The position numbers and the translations under genes were made by a program. From Mesostigma viride (taxonomy: Eukaryota; Streptophyta; Mesostigmatophyceae; Mesostigmatales; Mesostigmataceae), in the NCBI GenBank assembly GCA_009746045.1, contig RPFO01002025.1, positions 1 through 25,000 on the forward strand: a stretch of 25,000 nucleotides of DNA, read 5' to 3'. Of the stretch, positions 8,965 through 23,036 are shown piece by piece (the first letter of the stretch is position 1; each line of letters opens with the position of its first letter). Under the pieces are notes generated by a model. That model did not search any database. It saw only the letters and a program-made list of their open reading frames with translations, and was not told where the DNA came from.

Positions 8965-10265
8965 ATTTACTATTCCTTGACATCCATGTACGTAGACGGG
9001 CCATGATGACACCATGGGAGCCTGAATCCTCTTCATTTTTTTTTCTTTGACATCCATGTACATACGTAGGCCAGCCATGATGACACCAATGGAGCCTGAA
9101 TCCTCATCATTAATTACATACATAAATGCCATGATCATCAATGACCCCATGGGAGCCTGAATCCTCATCATTAAATACATAAATGCCACGGTCCATGTAC
9201 GTAGACGGGCCATGATGACACCAATGGAGCCTGAATCCTCATCATTAATTACATAAATGCCAACCATGTACATACACGGGCAATGATGACACCATGGGAG
9301 CCTGAATCCTCATCATTAATTACATAAATGCCAACCATGTACGTAGGCCAGCCATGATGACACTATGGGAGCCTGAATCCTCATCATTAATTTCATACAT
9401 GCCAACAACACGTAGACGGGCCATAATGACACCACGGGAGCCTGAATCCTCATCATTTTTTTTTCTTTGACATCCATGTACGTAGGCCAGCCATGATGAC
9501 ACCATGGGAGCCTGAATCCTCATCATTTTTTTTCTGAGACATCCATGTACGTAGGCCAGCCATGATGACACCATGGGAGCCTGAATCCTCATCATTAAAT
9601 ACATACATGCCATCCATGTACGTAGACAGGCCATGATGACACCATGGGAGCCTGAATCCTCATCATTTACTATTCCTTGACATCCATGTACGTAGACGGG
9701 CCATGATGACACCATGGGAGCCTGAATCCTCATCATTTTTTTTTCTTTGACATCCATGTACATACGTAGGCCAGCCATGATGACACCAATGGAGCCTGAA
9801 TTCTCATCATTAATTACATACATGCCATCCATGTACGTAGACAGGCCATGACATCTGACACCATGGGAGCCTGAATCCTCATCATTTACTATTCCTTGAC
9901 ATCCATGTACGTAGACGGGCCATGATGACACCATGGGAGCCTGAATCCTCATCATTTTTTTTCTTTGACATCCATGTACATACGTAGGCCAGCCATGATG
10001 ACACCAATGGAGCCTGAATCCTCATCATTAATTACATACATAAATGCCAACCATGTACATACACGGGCAATGATGACACCAATGGAGCCTGAATCCTCAT
10101 CATTAATTACATAAATGCCAACCATGTACATACACGGGCAATGATGACACCATGGGAGCCTGAATCCTCATCATTTTTTTTTCTTTGACATCCATGTACA
10201 TACGTAGGCCAGCCATGATGACACCAATGGAGCCTGAATCCTCATCATTAATTACATACATGCCA
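8965..10265 (+). repeat. Satellite higher-order block, copy 1 (offset 2571 bp)
   Basis: The block, recognised by the rare GACATCTGACACC and GAATTCTCATC variants in the same order, matches 11536-12836 at an offset of 2571 bp and about 18933-20233 at a further 7397 bp. Small differences exist: the left copy reads CTCTTCATT near 9030 where the second reads CTCATCATT. Confidence 0.75.
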
Positions 10266-11344
10266 TCCATGTACGTAGACAGGCCATGATGACACCATGG
10301 GAGCCTGAATCCTCATCATTTACTATTCCTTGACATCCATGTACGTAGGCCAGCCATGGAGACACCATGGGAGCCTGAATCCTCCTCATTAATTACATAA
10401 ATGCCAACCATGTACGTAGACAAGCCATGATGACACCATGGGAGCCTGAATCCTCATCATTTACTATTCCTTGACATCCATGTACGTAGGCCAGCCATGA
10501 TGACACCAATGGAGCCTGAATCCTCCTCGTTAATTACATAAATGCCAACCATGTACGTAGACAAGCCATGATGACCCCATGGGAGCCTGAATCCTCATCA
10601 TTTACTATTCCTTGACATCCATGTACGTAGACGGGCCATGATGACACCATGGGAGCCTGAATCCTCATCATTTACTATTCCTTGACATCCATGTACGTAG
10701 GCCAGCCATGATGACACCAATGGAGCCTGAATCCTCTTCATTTTCTTAATGAGAGGATTCAGGTTACATAAATGCCAACCATGTAGGTAGACAAGCCATG
10801 ATGACACCATGGGAGCCTGAATCCTCATCATTTACTATTCCTTGACATCCATGTACGTAGGCCAGCCATGGAGACACCATGGGAGCCTGAATCCTCCTCA
10901 TTAATTACATAAATGCCAACCATGTACGTAGACAAGCCATGATGACCCCATGGGAGCCTGAATCCTCATCATTAATTACATAAATGCCATCCATGTAAGT
11001 AGACGGGCCATGATGACACCATGGGAGCCTGAATCCTCCTCATTAATTACATAAATGCCAACCATGTACGTAGACAAGCCATGATGACACCATGGGAGCC
11101 TGAATCCTCATCATTAATTACATAAATGCCATCCATGTACGTAGACGGGCCATGATGACACCATGGGAGCCTGAATCCTCATCATTAATTACATAAATGC
11201 CATTCATGTACGTAGGCCAGCCATGGAGACACCATGGGAGCCTGAATCCTCATCATTAATTACATACATGCCAACAATGTAGGTAGACAAGCCATGATGA
11301 CACCATGGGAGCCTGAATCCTCATCATTTATTTTATGAGACATC

Positions 11345-13160
11345 CATGTACGTAGGCCAGCCATGATGACACCATGGGAGCCTGAATCCTCATCATTTCT
11401 TTTTCTTTGACATCCATGTACGTAGGCCAGCCATGATGACACCATGGGAGCCTGAATCCTCCTCATTAATTACATACATGCCATCCATGTACGTACACGG
11501 GCCATGATGACACCATGGGAGCCTGAATCCTCCTCATTTACTATTCCTTGACATCCATGTACGTAGACGGGCCATGATGACACCATGGGAGCCTGAATCC
11601 TCATCATTTTTTTTTCTTTGACATCCATGTACATACGTAGGCCAGCCATGATGACACCAATGGAGCCTGAATCCTCATCATTAATTACATACATAAATGC
11701 CATGATCATCAATGACCCCATGGGAGCCTGAATCCTCATCATTAAATACATAAATGCCACGGTCCATGTACGTAGACGGGCCATGATGACACCAATGGAG
11801 CCTGAATCCTCATCATTAATTACATAAATGCCAACCATGTACATACACGGGCAATGATGACACCATGGGAGCCTGAATCCTCATCATTAATTACATAAAT
11901 GCCAACCATGTACGTAGGCCAGCCATGATGACACTATGGGAGCCTGAATCCTCATCATTAATTTCATACATGCCAACAACACGTAGACGGGCCATAATGA
12001 CACCACGGGAGCCTGAATCCTCATCATTTTTTTTTCTTTGACATCCATGTACGTAGGCCAGCCATGATGACACCATGGGAGCCTGAATCCTCATCATTTT
12101 TTTTCTGAGACATCCATGTACGTAGGCCAGCCATGATGACACCATGGGAGCCTGAATCCTCATCATTAAATACATACATGCCATCCATGTACGTAGACAG
12201 GCCATGATGACACCATGGGAGCCTGAATCCTCATCATTTACTATTCCTTGACATCCATGTACGTAGACGGGCCATGATGACACCATGGGAGCCTGAATCC
12301 TCATCATTTTTTTTTCTTTGACATCCATGTACATACGTAGGCCAGCCATGATGACACCAATGGAGCCTGAATTCTCATCATTAATTACATACATGCCATC
12401 CATGTACGTAGACAGGCCATGACATCTGACACCATGGGAGCCTGAATCCTCATCATTTACTATTCCTTGACATCCATGTACGTAGACGGGCCATGATGAC
12501 ACCATGGGAGCCTGAATCCTCATCATTTTTTTTTCTTTGACATCCATGTACATACGTAGGCCAGCCATGATGACACCAATGGAGCCTGAATCCTCATCAT
12601 TAATTACATACATAAATGCCAACCATGTACATACACGGGCAATGATGACACCAATGGAGCCTGAATCCTCATCATTAATTACATAAATGGCAACCATGTA
12701 CATACACGGGCAATGATGACACCATGGGAGCCTGAATCCTCATCATTTTTTTTTTCTTTGACATCCATGTACATACGTAGGCCAGCCATGATGACACCAA
12801 TGGAGCCTGAATCCTCATCATTAATTACATACATGCCATCCATGTACGTAGACAAGCCATGATGACCCCATGGGAGCCTGAATCCTCATCATTAATTACA
12901 TACATGCCATCCATGTACGTAGACAGGCCATGATGACACCATGGGAGCCTGAATCCTCATCATTTACTATTCCTTGACATCCATGTACGTAGGCCAGCCA
13001 TGGAGACACCATGGGAGCCTGAATCCTCCTCATTAATTACATAAATGCCAACCATGTACGTAGACAAGCCATGATGACCCCATGGGAGCCTGAATCCTCA
13101 TCATTAATTACATAAATGCCATCCATGTACGTAGACGGGCCATGATGACACCATGGGAGC
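11345..13160 (+). repeat. 1.8-kb satellite block, first copy (offset 7397 bp)
   Basis: Matches 18742-20557 at a constant offset of 7397 bp. Every stretch I compared was the same, including the GATCATCAATGACCCC unit, ACTATGGG, ATAATGACACCACGGG and the unusual ATAAATGGCAACC. The match ends where the first copy continues into TCATCATTTACTATTCC and the second into TCCTCATTAATTAC. Confidence 0.8.
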
Positions 13161-15470
13161 CTGAATCCTCATCATTTACTATTCCTTGACATCCATGTAC
13201 GTAGGCCAGCCATGGAGACACCATGGGAGCCTGAATCCTCCTCATTAATTACATAAATGCCAACCATGTACGTAGACAAGCCATGATGACCCCATGGGAG
13301 CCTGAATCCTCATCATTAATTACATAAATGCCATCCATGTAAGTAGACGGGCCATGATGACACCATGGGAGCCTGAATCCTCCTCATTAATTACATAAAT
13401 GCCAACCATGTACGTAGACAAGCCATGATGACACCATGGGAGCCTGAATCCTCATCATTAATTACATAAATGCCATCCATGTACGTAGACGGGCCATGAT
13501 GACACCATGGGAGCCTGAATCCTCATCATTAATTACATAAATGCCATTCATGTACGTAGGCCAGCCATGGAGACACCATGGGAGCCTGAATCCTCATCAT
13601 TAATTACATACATGCCAACAATGTAGGTAGACAAGCCATGATGACACCATGGGAGCCTGAATCCTCATCATTTATTTTATGAGACATCCATGTACGTAGG
13701 CCAGCCATGATGACACCATGGGAGCCTGAATCCTCATCATTTCTTTTTCTTTGACATCCATGTACGTAGGCCAGCCATGATGACACCATGGGAGCCTGAA
13801 TCCTCCTCATTAATTACATACATGCCATCCATGTACGTACACGGGCCATGATGACACCATGGGAGCCTGAATCCTCATCATTTACTATTCCTTGACATCC
13901 ATGTACGTAGGCCAGCCATGGAGACACCATGGGAGCCTGAATCCTCATCATTAATTACATAAATGCCAACCATGTACGTAGACAAGCCATGATGACACCA
14001 TGGGAGCCTGAATCCTCCTCATTAATTACATAAATGCCAACCATGTACGTAGACAAGCCATGATGACACCATGGGAGCCTGAATCCTCATCATTAATTAC
14101 ATACATGCCATCCATGTACGTAGACAGGCCATGATGACACCATGGGAGCCTGAATCCTCATCATTTACTATTCCTTGACATCCATGTACGTAGGCCAGCC
14201 ATGGAGACACCATGGGAGCCTGAATCCTCCTCATTAATTACATAAATGCCAACCATGTACGTAGACAAGCCATGATGACCCCATGGGAGCCTGAATCCTC
14301 ATCATTAATTACATAAATGCCATCCATGTACGTAGACGGGCCATGATGACACCATGGGAGCCTGAATCCTCATCATTTACTATTCCTTGACATCCATGTA
14401 CGTAGGCCAGCCATGGAGACACCATGGGAGCCTGAATCCTCCTCATTAATTACATAAATGCCAACCATGTACGTAGACAAGCCATGATGACCCCATGGGA
14501 GCCTGAATCCTCATCATTAATTACATAAATGCCATCCATGTAAGTAGACGGGCCATGATGACACCATGGGAGCCTGAATCCTCCTCATTAATTACATAAA
14601 TGCCAACCATGTACGTAGACAAGCCATGATGACACCATGGGAGCCTGAATCCTCATCATTAATTACATAAATGCCATCCATGTACGTAGACGGGCCATGA
14701 TGACACCATGGGAGCCTGAATCCTCATCATTAATTACATAAATGCCATTCATGTACGTAGGCCAGCCATGGAGACACCATGGGAGCCTGAATCCTCATCA
14801 TTAATTACATACATGCCAACAATGTAGGTAGACAAGCCATGATGACACCATGGGAGCCTGAATCCTCATCATTTATTTTATGAGACATCCATGTACGTAG
14901 GCCAGCCATGATGACACCATGGGAGCCTGAATCCTCATCATTTCTTTTTCTTTGACATCCATGTACGTAGGCCAGCCATGATGACACCATGGGAGCCTGA
15001 ATCCTCCTCATTAATTACATACATGCCATCCATGTACGTACACGGGCCATGATGACACCATGGGAGCCTGAATCCTCATCATTTACTATTCCTTGACATC
15101 CATGTACGTAGGCCAGCCATGGAGACACCATGGGAGCCTGAATCCTCATCATTAATTACATAAATGCCAACCATGTACGTAGACAAGCCATGATGACACC
15201 ATGGGAGCCTGAATCCTCCTCATTAATTACATAAATGCCAACCATGTACGTAGACAAGCCATGATGACACCATGGGAGCCTGAATCCTCATCATTAATTA
15301 CATACATGCCATCCATGTACGTAGACAGGCCATGATGACACCATGGGAGCCTGAATCCTCATCATTTACTATTCCTTGACATCCATGTACGTAGGCCAGC
15401 CATGGAGACACCATGGGAGCCTGAATCCTCCTCATTAATTACATAAATGCCAACCATGTACGTAGACAAG
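12870..15470 (+). repeat. 1201-bp higher-order repeat, about 2.2 copies
   Basis: Sequence repeats at a constant offset of 1201 bp (for example the ACAATGTAGGTAGACAAGCC unit at about 13617 and 14818). It ends near 15470, where a GACCCC unit becomes GACACC. About 17 basic units make one higher-order unit. Confidence 0.75.
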
Positions 15471-18424
15471 CCATGATGACACCATGGGAGCCTGAATCCT
15501 CATCATTAATTACATAAATGCCATCCATGTACGTAGACGGGCCATGATGACACCATGGGAGCCTGAATCCTTATCATTTACTATTCCTTGACATCCATGT
15601 ACGTAGGCCAGCCATGGAGACACCATGGGAGCCTGAATCCTCATCATTAATTACATAAATGCCAACCATGTACGTAGACAAGCCATGATGACACCATGGG
15701 AGCCTGAATCCTCCTCATTAATTACATAAATGCCAACCATGTACGTAGACAAGCCATGATGACACCATGGGAGCCTGAATCCTCATCATTAATTACATAC
15801 ATGCCATCCATGTACGTAGACAGGCCATGATGACACCATGGGAGCCTGAATCCTCATCATTTACTATTCCTTGACATCCATGTACGTAGGCCAGCCATGG
15901 AGACACCATGGGAGCCTGAATCCTCCTCATTAATTACATAAATGCCAACCATGTACGTAGACAAGCCATGATGACACCATGGGAGCCTGAATCCTCATCA
16001 TTTACTATTCCTTGACATCCATGTACGTAGGCCAGCCATGATGACACCAATGGAGCCTGAATCCTCCTCGTTAATTACATAAATGCCAACCATGTACGTA
16101 GACAAGCCATGATGACCCCATGGGAGCCTGAATCCTCATCATTTACTATTCCTTGACATCCATGTACGTAGACGGGCCATGATGACACCATGGGAGCCTG
16201 AATCCTCATCATTTACTATTCCTTGACATCCATGTACGTAGGCCAGCCATGATGACACCAATGGAGCCTGAATCCTCTTCATTTTCTTAATGAGAGGATT
16301 CAGGTGACATAAATGCCAACCATGTAGGTAGACAAGCCATGATGACACCATGGGAGCCTGAATCCTCATCATTTACTATTCCTTGACATCCATGTACGTA
16401 GGCCAGCCATGGAGACACCATGGGAGCCTGAATCCTCCTCATTAATTACATAAATGCCAACCATGTACGTAGACAAGCCATGATGACCCCATGGGAGCCT
16501 GAATCCTCATCATTAATTACATAAATGCCATCCATGTAAGTAGACGGGCCATGATGACACCATGGGAGCCTGAATCCTCCTCATTAATTACATAAATGCC
16601 AACCATGTACGTAGACAAGCCATGATGACACCATGGGAGCCTGAATCCTCATCATTAATTACATAAATGCCATCCATGTACGTAGACGGGCCATGATGAC
16701 ACCATGGGAGCCTGAATCCTCATCATTAATTACATAAATGCCATTCATGTACGTAGGCCAGCCATGGAGACACCATGGGAGCCTGAATCCTCATCATTAA
16801 TTACATACATGCCAACAATGTAGGTAGACAAGCCATGATGACACCATGGGAGCCTGAATCCTCATCATTAATTACATACATGCCATCCATGTACGTAGAC
16901 AGGCCATGATGACACCATGGGAGCCTGAATCCTCATCATTTACTATTCCTTGACATCCATGTACGTAGGCCAGCCATGGAGACACCATGGGAGCCTGAAT
17001 CCTCCTCATTAATTACATAAATGCCAACCATGTACGTAGACAAGCCATGATGACACCATGGGAGCCTGAATCCTCATCATTAATTACATAAATGCCATCC
17101 ATGTACGTAGACGGGCCATGATGACACCATGGGAGCCTGAATCCTTATCATTTACTATTCCTTGACATCCATGTACGTAGGCCAGCCATGGAGACACCAT
17201 GGGAGCCTGAATCCTCATCATTAATTACATAAATGCCAACCATGTACGTAGACAAGCCATGATGACACCATGGGAGCCTGAATCCTCCTCATTAATTACA
17301 TAAATGCCAACCATGTACGTAGACAAGCCATGATGACACCATGGGAGCCTGAATCCTCATCATTAATTACATACATGCCATCCATGTACGTAGACAGGCC
17401 ATGATGACACCATGGGAGCCTGAATCCTCATCATTTACTATTCCTTGACATCCATGTACGTAGGCCAGCCATGGAGACACCATGGGAGCCTGAATCCTCC
17501 TCATTAATTACATAAATGCCAACCATGTACGTAGACAAGCCATGATGACACCATGGGAGCCTGAATCCTCATCATTTACTATTCCTTGACATCCATGTAC
17601 GTAGGCCAGCCATGATGACACCAATGGAGCCTGAATCCTCCTCGTTAATTACATAAATGCCAACCATGTACGTAGACAAGCCATGATGACCCCATGGGAG
17701 CCTGAATCCTCATCATTTACTATTCCTTGACATCCATGTACGTAGACGGGCCATGATGACACCATGGGAGCCTGAATCCTCATCATTTACTATTCCTTGA
17801 CATCCATGTACGTAGGCCAGCCATGATGACACCAATGGAGCCTGAATCCTCTTCATTTTCTTAATGAGAGGATTCAGGTGACATAAATGCCAACCATGTA
17901 GGTAGACAAGCCATGATGACACCATGGGAGCCTGAATCCTCATCATTTACTATTCCTTGACATCCATGTACGTAGGCCAGCCATGGAGACACCATGGGAG
18001 CCTGAATCCTCCTCATTAATTACATAAATGCCAACCATGTACGTAGACAAGCCATGATGACCCCATGGGAGCCTGAATCCTCATCATTAATTACATAAAT
18101 GCCATCCATGTAAGTAGACGGGCCATGATGACACCATGGGAGCCTGAATCCTCCTCATTAATTACATAAATGCCAACCATGTACGTAGACAAGCCATGAT
18201 GACACCATGGGAGCCTGAATCCTCATCATTAATTACATAAATGCCATCCATGTACGTAGACGGGCCATGATGACACCATGGGAGCCTGAATCCTCATCAT
18301 TAATTACATAAATGCCATTCATGTACGTAGGCCAGCCATGGAGACACCATGGGAGCCTGAATCCTCATCATTAATTACATACATGCCAACAATGTAGGTA
18401 GACAAGCCATGATGACACCATGGG
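15270..18424 (+). repeat. 1574-bp higher-order repeat, two tandem copies
   Basis: 15270-16850 is repeated at 16844-18424 with a constant offset of 1574 bp, including the rare ATCCTTATCATT variant and the internal hairpin unit. The second copy then returns to the TTTATTTTATGAGACATCC unit type. Confidence 0.75.
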
Positions 18425-18741
18425 AGCCTGAATCCTCATCATTTATTTTATGAGACATCCATGTACGTAGGCCAGCCATGATGACACCATGGGAGCCTGA
18501 ATCCTCATCATTTCTTTTTCTTTGACATCCATGTACGTAGGCCAGCCATGATGACACCATGGGAGCCTGAATCCTCCTCATTAATTACATACATGCCATC
18601 CATGTACGTACACGGGCCATGATGACACCATGGGAGCCTGAATCCTCCTCATTTACTATTCCTTGACATCCATGTACGTAGGCCAGCCATGGAGACACCA
18701 TGGGAGCCTGAATCCTCATCATTAATTACATAAATGCCAAC

Positions 18742-20557
18742 CATGTACGTAGGCCAGCCATGATGACACCATGGGAGCCTGAATCCTCATCATTTCTTTT
18801 TCTTTGACATCCATGTACGTAGGCCAGCCATGATGACACCATGGGAGCCTGAATCCTCCTCATTAATTACATACATGCCATCCATGTACGTACACGGGCC
18901 ATGATGACACCATGGGAGCCTGAATCCTCCTCATTTACTATTCCTTGACATCCATGTACGTAGACGGGCCATGATGACACCATGGGAGCCTGAATCCTCA
19001 TCATTTTTTTTTCTTTGACATCCATGTACATACGTAGGCCAGCCATGATGACACCAATGGAGCCTGAATCCTCATCATTAATTACATACATAAATGCCAT
19101 GATCATCAATGACCCCATGGGAGCCTGAATCCTCATCATTAAATACATAAATGCCACGGTCCATGTACGTAGACGGGCCATGATGACACCAATGGAGCCT
19201 GAATCCTCATCATTAATTACATAAATGCCAACCATGTACATACACGGGCAATGATGACACCATGGGAGCCTGAATCCTCATCATTAATTACATAAATGCC
19301 AACCATGTACGTAGGCCAGCCATGATGACACTATGGGAGCCTGAATCCTCATCATTAATTTCATACATGCCAACAACACGTAGACGGGCCATAATGACAC
19401 CACGGGAGCCTGAATCCTCATCATTTTTTTTTCTTTGACATCCATGTACGTAGGCCAGCCATGATGACACCATGGGAGCCTGAATCCTCATCATTTTTTT
19501 TCTGAGACATCCATGTACGTAGGCCAGCCATGATGACACCATGGGAGCCTGAATCCTCATCATTAAATACATACATGCCATCCATGTACGTAGACAGGCC
19601 ATGATGACACCATGGGAGCCTGAATCCTCATCATTTACTATTCCTTGACATCCATGTACGTAGACGGGCCATGATGACACCATGGGAGCCTGAATCCTCA
19701 TCATTTTTTTTTCTTTGACATCCATGTACATACGTAGGCCAGCCATGATGACACCAATGGAGCCTGAATTCTCATCATTAATTACATACATGCCATCCAT
19801 GTACGTAGACAGGCCATGACATCTGACACCATGGGAGCCTGAATCCTCATCATTTACTATTCCTTGACATCCATGTACGTAGACGGGCCATGATGACACC
19901 ATGGGAGCCTGAATCCTCATCATTTTTTTTTCTTTGACATCCATGTACATACGTAGGCCAGCCATGATGACACCAATGGAGCCTGAATCCTCATCATTAA
20001 TTACATACATAAATGCCAACCATGTACATACACGGGCAATGATGACACCAATGGAGCCTGAATCCTCATCATTAATTACATAAATGGCAACCATGTACAT
20101 ACACGGGCAATGATGACACCATGGGAGCCTGAATCCTCATCATTTTTTTTTTCTTTGACATCCATGTACATACGTAGGCCAGCCATGATGACACCAATGG
20201 AGCCTGAATCCTCATCATTAATTACATACATGCCATCCATGTACGTAGACAAGCCATGATGACCCCATGGGAGCCTGAATCCTCATCATTAATTACATAC
20301 ATGCCATCCATGTACGTAGACAGGCCATGATGACACCATGGGAGCCTGAATCCTCATCATTTACTATTCCTTGACATCCATGTACGTAGGCCAGCCATGG
20401 AGACACCATGGGAGCCTGAATCCTCCTCATTAATTACATAAATGCCAACCATGTACGTAGACAAGCCATGATGACCCCATGGGAGCCTGAATCCTCATCA
20501 TTAATTACATAAATGCCATCCATGTACGTAGACGGGCCATGATGACACCATGGGAGC
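18742..20557 (+). repeat. 1.8-kb satellite block, second copy
   Basis: Same block as 11345-13160, 7397 bp away. It directly precedes the last forward units before the inversion point. Confidence 0.8.
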
Positions 20558-20950
20558 CTGAATCCTCCTCATTAATTACATAAATGCCAACCATGTACGT
20601 AGACAAGCCATGATGACACCATGGGAGCCTGAATCCTCATCATTTACTATTCCTTGACATCCATGTACGTAGGCCAGCCATGATGACACCAATGGAGCCT
20701 GAATCCTCCTCGTTAATTACATAAATGCCAACCATGTACGTAGACAAGCCATGATGACACCATGGGAGCCTGAATCCTCATCATTAATTACATACATGCC
20801 ATCCATGTACGTAGACAGGCCATGATGACACCATGGGAGCCTGAATCCTCATCATTTACTATTCCTTGACATCCATGTACGTAGGCCAGCCATGGAGACA
20901 CCATGGGAGCCTGAATCCTCATCATTAAATACATAAATGCCATCCATGTA

Positions 20951-21985
20951 ATTAATGATGAGGATTCAGGCTCCCATGGTGTCATCATGGCCCGTCTACG
21001 TACATGGATGTCAAGGAATAGTAAATGATGAGGATTCAGGCTCCCATGGTGTCATCATGGCTTGTCTACGTACATGGTTGGCATTTATGTAATTAATGAT
21101 GAGGATTCAGGCTCCCATGGTGTCATCATTGCCCGTGTATGTACATGGTTGGCATTTATGTAATTAATGATGAGGATTCAGGCTCCATTGGTGTCATCAT
21201 GGCCCGTCTACGTACATGGACCGTGGCATTTATGTATTTAATGATGAGGATTCAGGCTCCCATGGGGTCATTGATGATCATGGCATTTATGTATGTAATT
21301 AATGATGAGGATTCAGGCTCCATTGGTGTCATCATGGCTGGCCTACGTACATGGATGTCTCATAAAAAAAATGATGAGGATTCAGGCTCCCATGGTGTCA
21401 TCATGGCCCGTCTACGTACATGGTTGGCATTTATGTAATTAATGATGAGGATTCAGGCTCCCATGGTGTCATCATGGCCTGTCTACGTACATGGATGGCA
21501 TGTATGTATTTAATGATGAGGATTCAGGCTCCCATGGTGTCATCATGGCTGGCCTACGTACATGGATGTCTCAGAAAAAAAATGTGGAGGATTCAGGCTC
21601 CCATGGTGTCATCATGGCTGGCCTACGTACATGGATGTCTCATAAAATAAATGATGAGGATTCAGGCTCCCGTGGTGTCATTATGGCCCGTCTACGTGTT
21701 GTTGGCATGTATGAAATTAATGATGAGGATTCAGGCTCCCATAGTGTCATCATGGCTGGCCTACGTACATGGTTGGCATTTATGTATTTAATGATGAGGA
21801 TTCAGGCTCCCATGGTGTCATCATGGCTTGTCTATGTACATGGTTGGCATTTATGTAATTAATGATGAGGATTCAGGCTCCATTGGTGTCATCATGGCCC
21901 GTCTACGTACATGGGTGGCATTTATGTATTTAATGATGAGGATTTAGGCTCCCATGGGGTCATCATGGCTTGTCTACGTACATGG
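20951..21985 (-). repeat. ~70-bp satellite array, inverted orientation (15 units)
   Basis: From about 20951 the unit reads as its reverse complement (GATGAGGATTCAGGCTCCC). I count 15 units. From the outside in they mirror the first units of the forward array in order, including the TTGATGATCATGG unit. One unit present on the left is missing here, and units 1-2 next to the junction no longer match the left arm. Confidence 0.95.
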
Positions 21986-22260
21986 AGTCATATTGATTCA
22001 TGGAACAATGAGATACCATTCTTAATTGAAAATTGTTCTTGATACTTTCACATGCATGCCCGGAATCGTGAATTTGTGCGGGTTTCCATGATGACAATCC
22101 TCATTGAATTCTTGAGCACACAATATTGAGCAATTTAGGGGCACTTCGGCAATGTTGACCATTTTCATTCATGATCAATAAAATTAACATTTAATGCAAT
22201 AAATACATATTCCACTCATTTTAATAAACCATGCAAAAACTTTACAAGCACGCTCAAGCT

Positions 22261-23036
22261 AGGGGTGGGCTGGCATGCACGCGTGGGTGTGGGGGTGGGC
22301 TGGCATGCATGCGTGGGTGTGGGGGTGGGCTGGCATGCACGTGTGGGTGTGGGGGTGGGCTGGCATGCATGCGTGGGTGTGGGGTTGGGCTAGCCTGCAT
22401 GCGTGGGTGTGGGGGGGGGCTGGCATGCATGCGTGGGTGTGTGTGGGGGGCTAGCATGCATGCGTAAGTGTGGGGGGGGGCTGGCATGCATGCGTGGGTG
22501 TGGGGGGGGGCTGGCATGCATGCGTGGGTGTGTGTGGGGGGCTAGCATGCATGCGTAAGTGTGGGGGGGGGCTGGCATGCATGCGTGGGTGTGTATGGGG
22601 GCTGGCATGCATGCGTGGGTGTGTGTGGGGGGCTAGCATGCATGCGTGGGTGTGTGGGGGGGCTGTCATGCATGCGTGGGTGTGTGTGGGGGCTGGCATC
22701 CATGCGTGGGTGTGTGGGGGGGCTAGCATGCATGCGTGGGTGTGGGGGTGGGCTAGCATGCATGCGTGGGTGTGGGGGGGGGCGGTCATGCATGCGTGGG
22801 TGTGTGGGGGGGCTGGCATGCATGCGTGGGTGTGTGGGGGGGCTAGCATGCATGCGTGGGTGTGGGGGTGGGCTAGCATGCATGCGTGGGTGTGAGTGTG
22901 GGCTAGCATGCATGCGTGGGTGTGGGGGGGGCTAGCATGCATGCGTGGGTGTGGGGGGGCCGGGGCCGGGGCTAGCATGCATGCGTGGGTGTGGGGGTGG
23001 GCTAGCATGCATGCGTGGGTGTGGGGGGGGGCTAGC
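22261..23036 (-). repeat. C-rich minisatellite, right arm (inverted copy)
   Basis: Reverse complement of the 7303-8076 array, with the same order of unit variants and 4 nt longer overall. On the plus strand it reads GGGGGTGGGCTGGCATGCAT-type units. It ends with the CCGGGGCCGGGG insert near 22960 and GCTAGCACGCCCC. Confidence 0.95.

Larger units (their letters stand above)
6075..9310 (+). repeat. Left arm of the large inverted repeat
   Basis: Outside to inside: about 660 bp diverged from the right arm (small ORFs); 570 bp identical to it (6733-7303); the C-rich minisatellite; a spacer 8077-8350; then the first satellite units. Similarity fades at the outer edge near 6075-6091 (GGTGCGCGCACCCC is shared). 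The inner end is blurred because this arm carries one extra satellite unit near 8760-8830 and because units 9-11 are rearranged relative to the right arm. Confidence 0.9.
8351..20950 (+). repeat. ~70-bp satellite array, forward orientation (about 180 units)
   Basis: The unit core is CCATGATGACACCATGGGAG then CCTGAATCCTCATCATT, followed by one of a few interchangeable tails (TAATTACATAAATGCCAAC, TACTATTCCTTGACATC, T-run plus CTTTGACATC, or a TGAGACATC type) and CATGTACGTAG with ACAAGCC, ACGGGCC or GCCAGCC. Units run about 67-78 bp. The combinations of tail and core variants repeat in blocks (higher-order repeats). Open frames on the minus strand (NDEDSGSHGVIMAGLRTW-type) follow the period and vary with it, so they are not treated as genes. 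Confidence 0.95.

Noticed and set aside
8473-20988. Many minus-strand open frames of 66-270 codons with MMRIQAPMVSSWLAYVHGC or NDEDSGSHGVIMAGLRTW repeats
   Set aside because: They follow the satellite period, switch frame between units, start and stop with unit variants and recur identically in higher-order copies. They are a by-product of a stop-poor repeat, not genes.
21139-21862. Plus-strand frames with the same repeat peptides
   Set aside because: They are the same satellite in inverted orientation, not independent genes.
8351-21985. CRISPR-like array of ~70-bp repeats
   Set aside because: Whole units are repeated, with no unique spacers of constant length alternating with an identical short repeat, and the context is eukaryotic.
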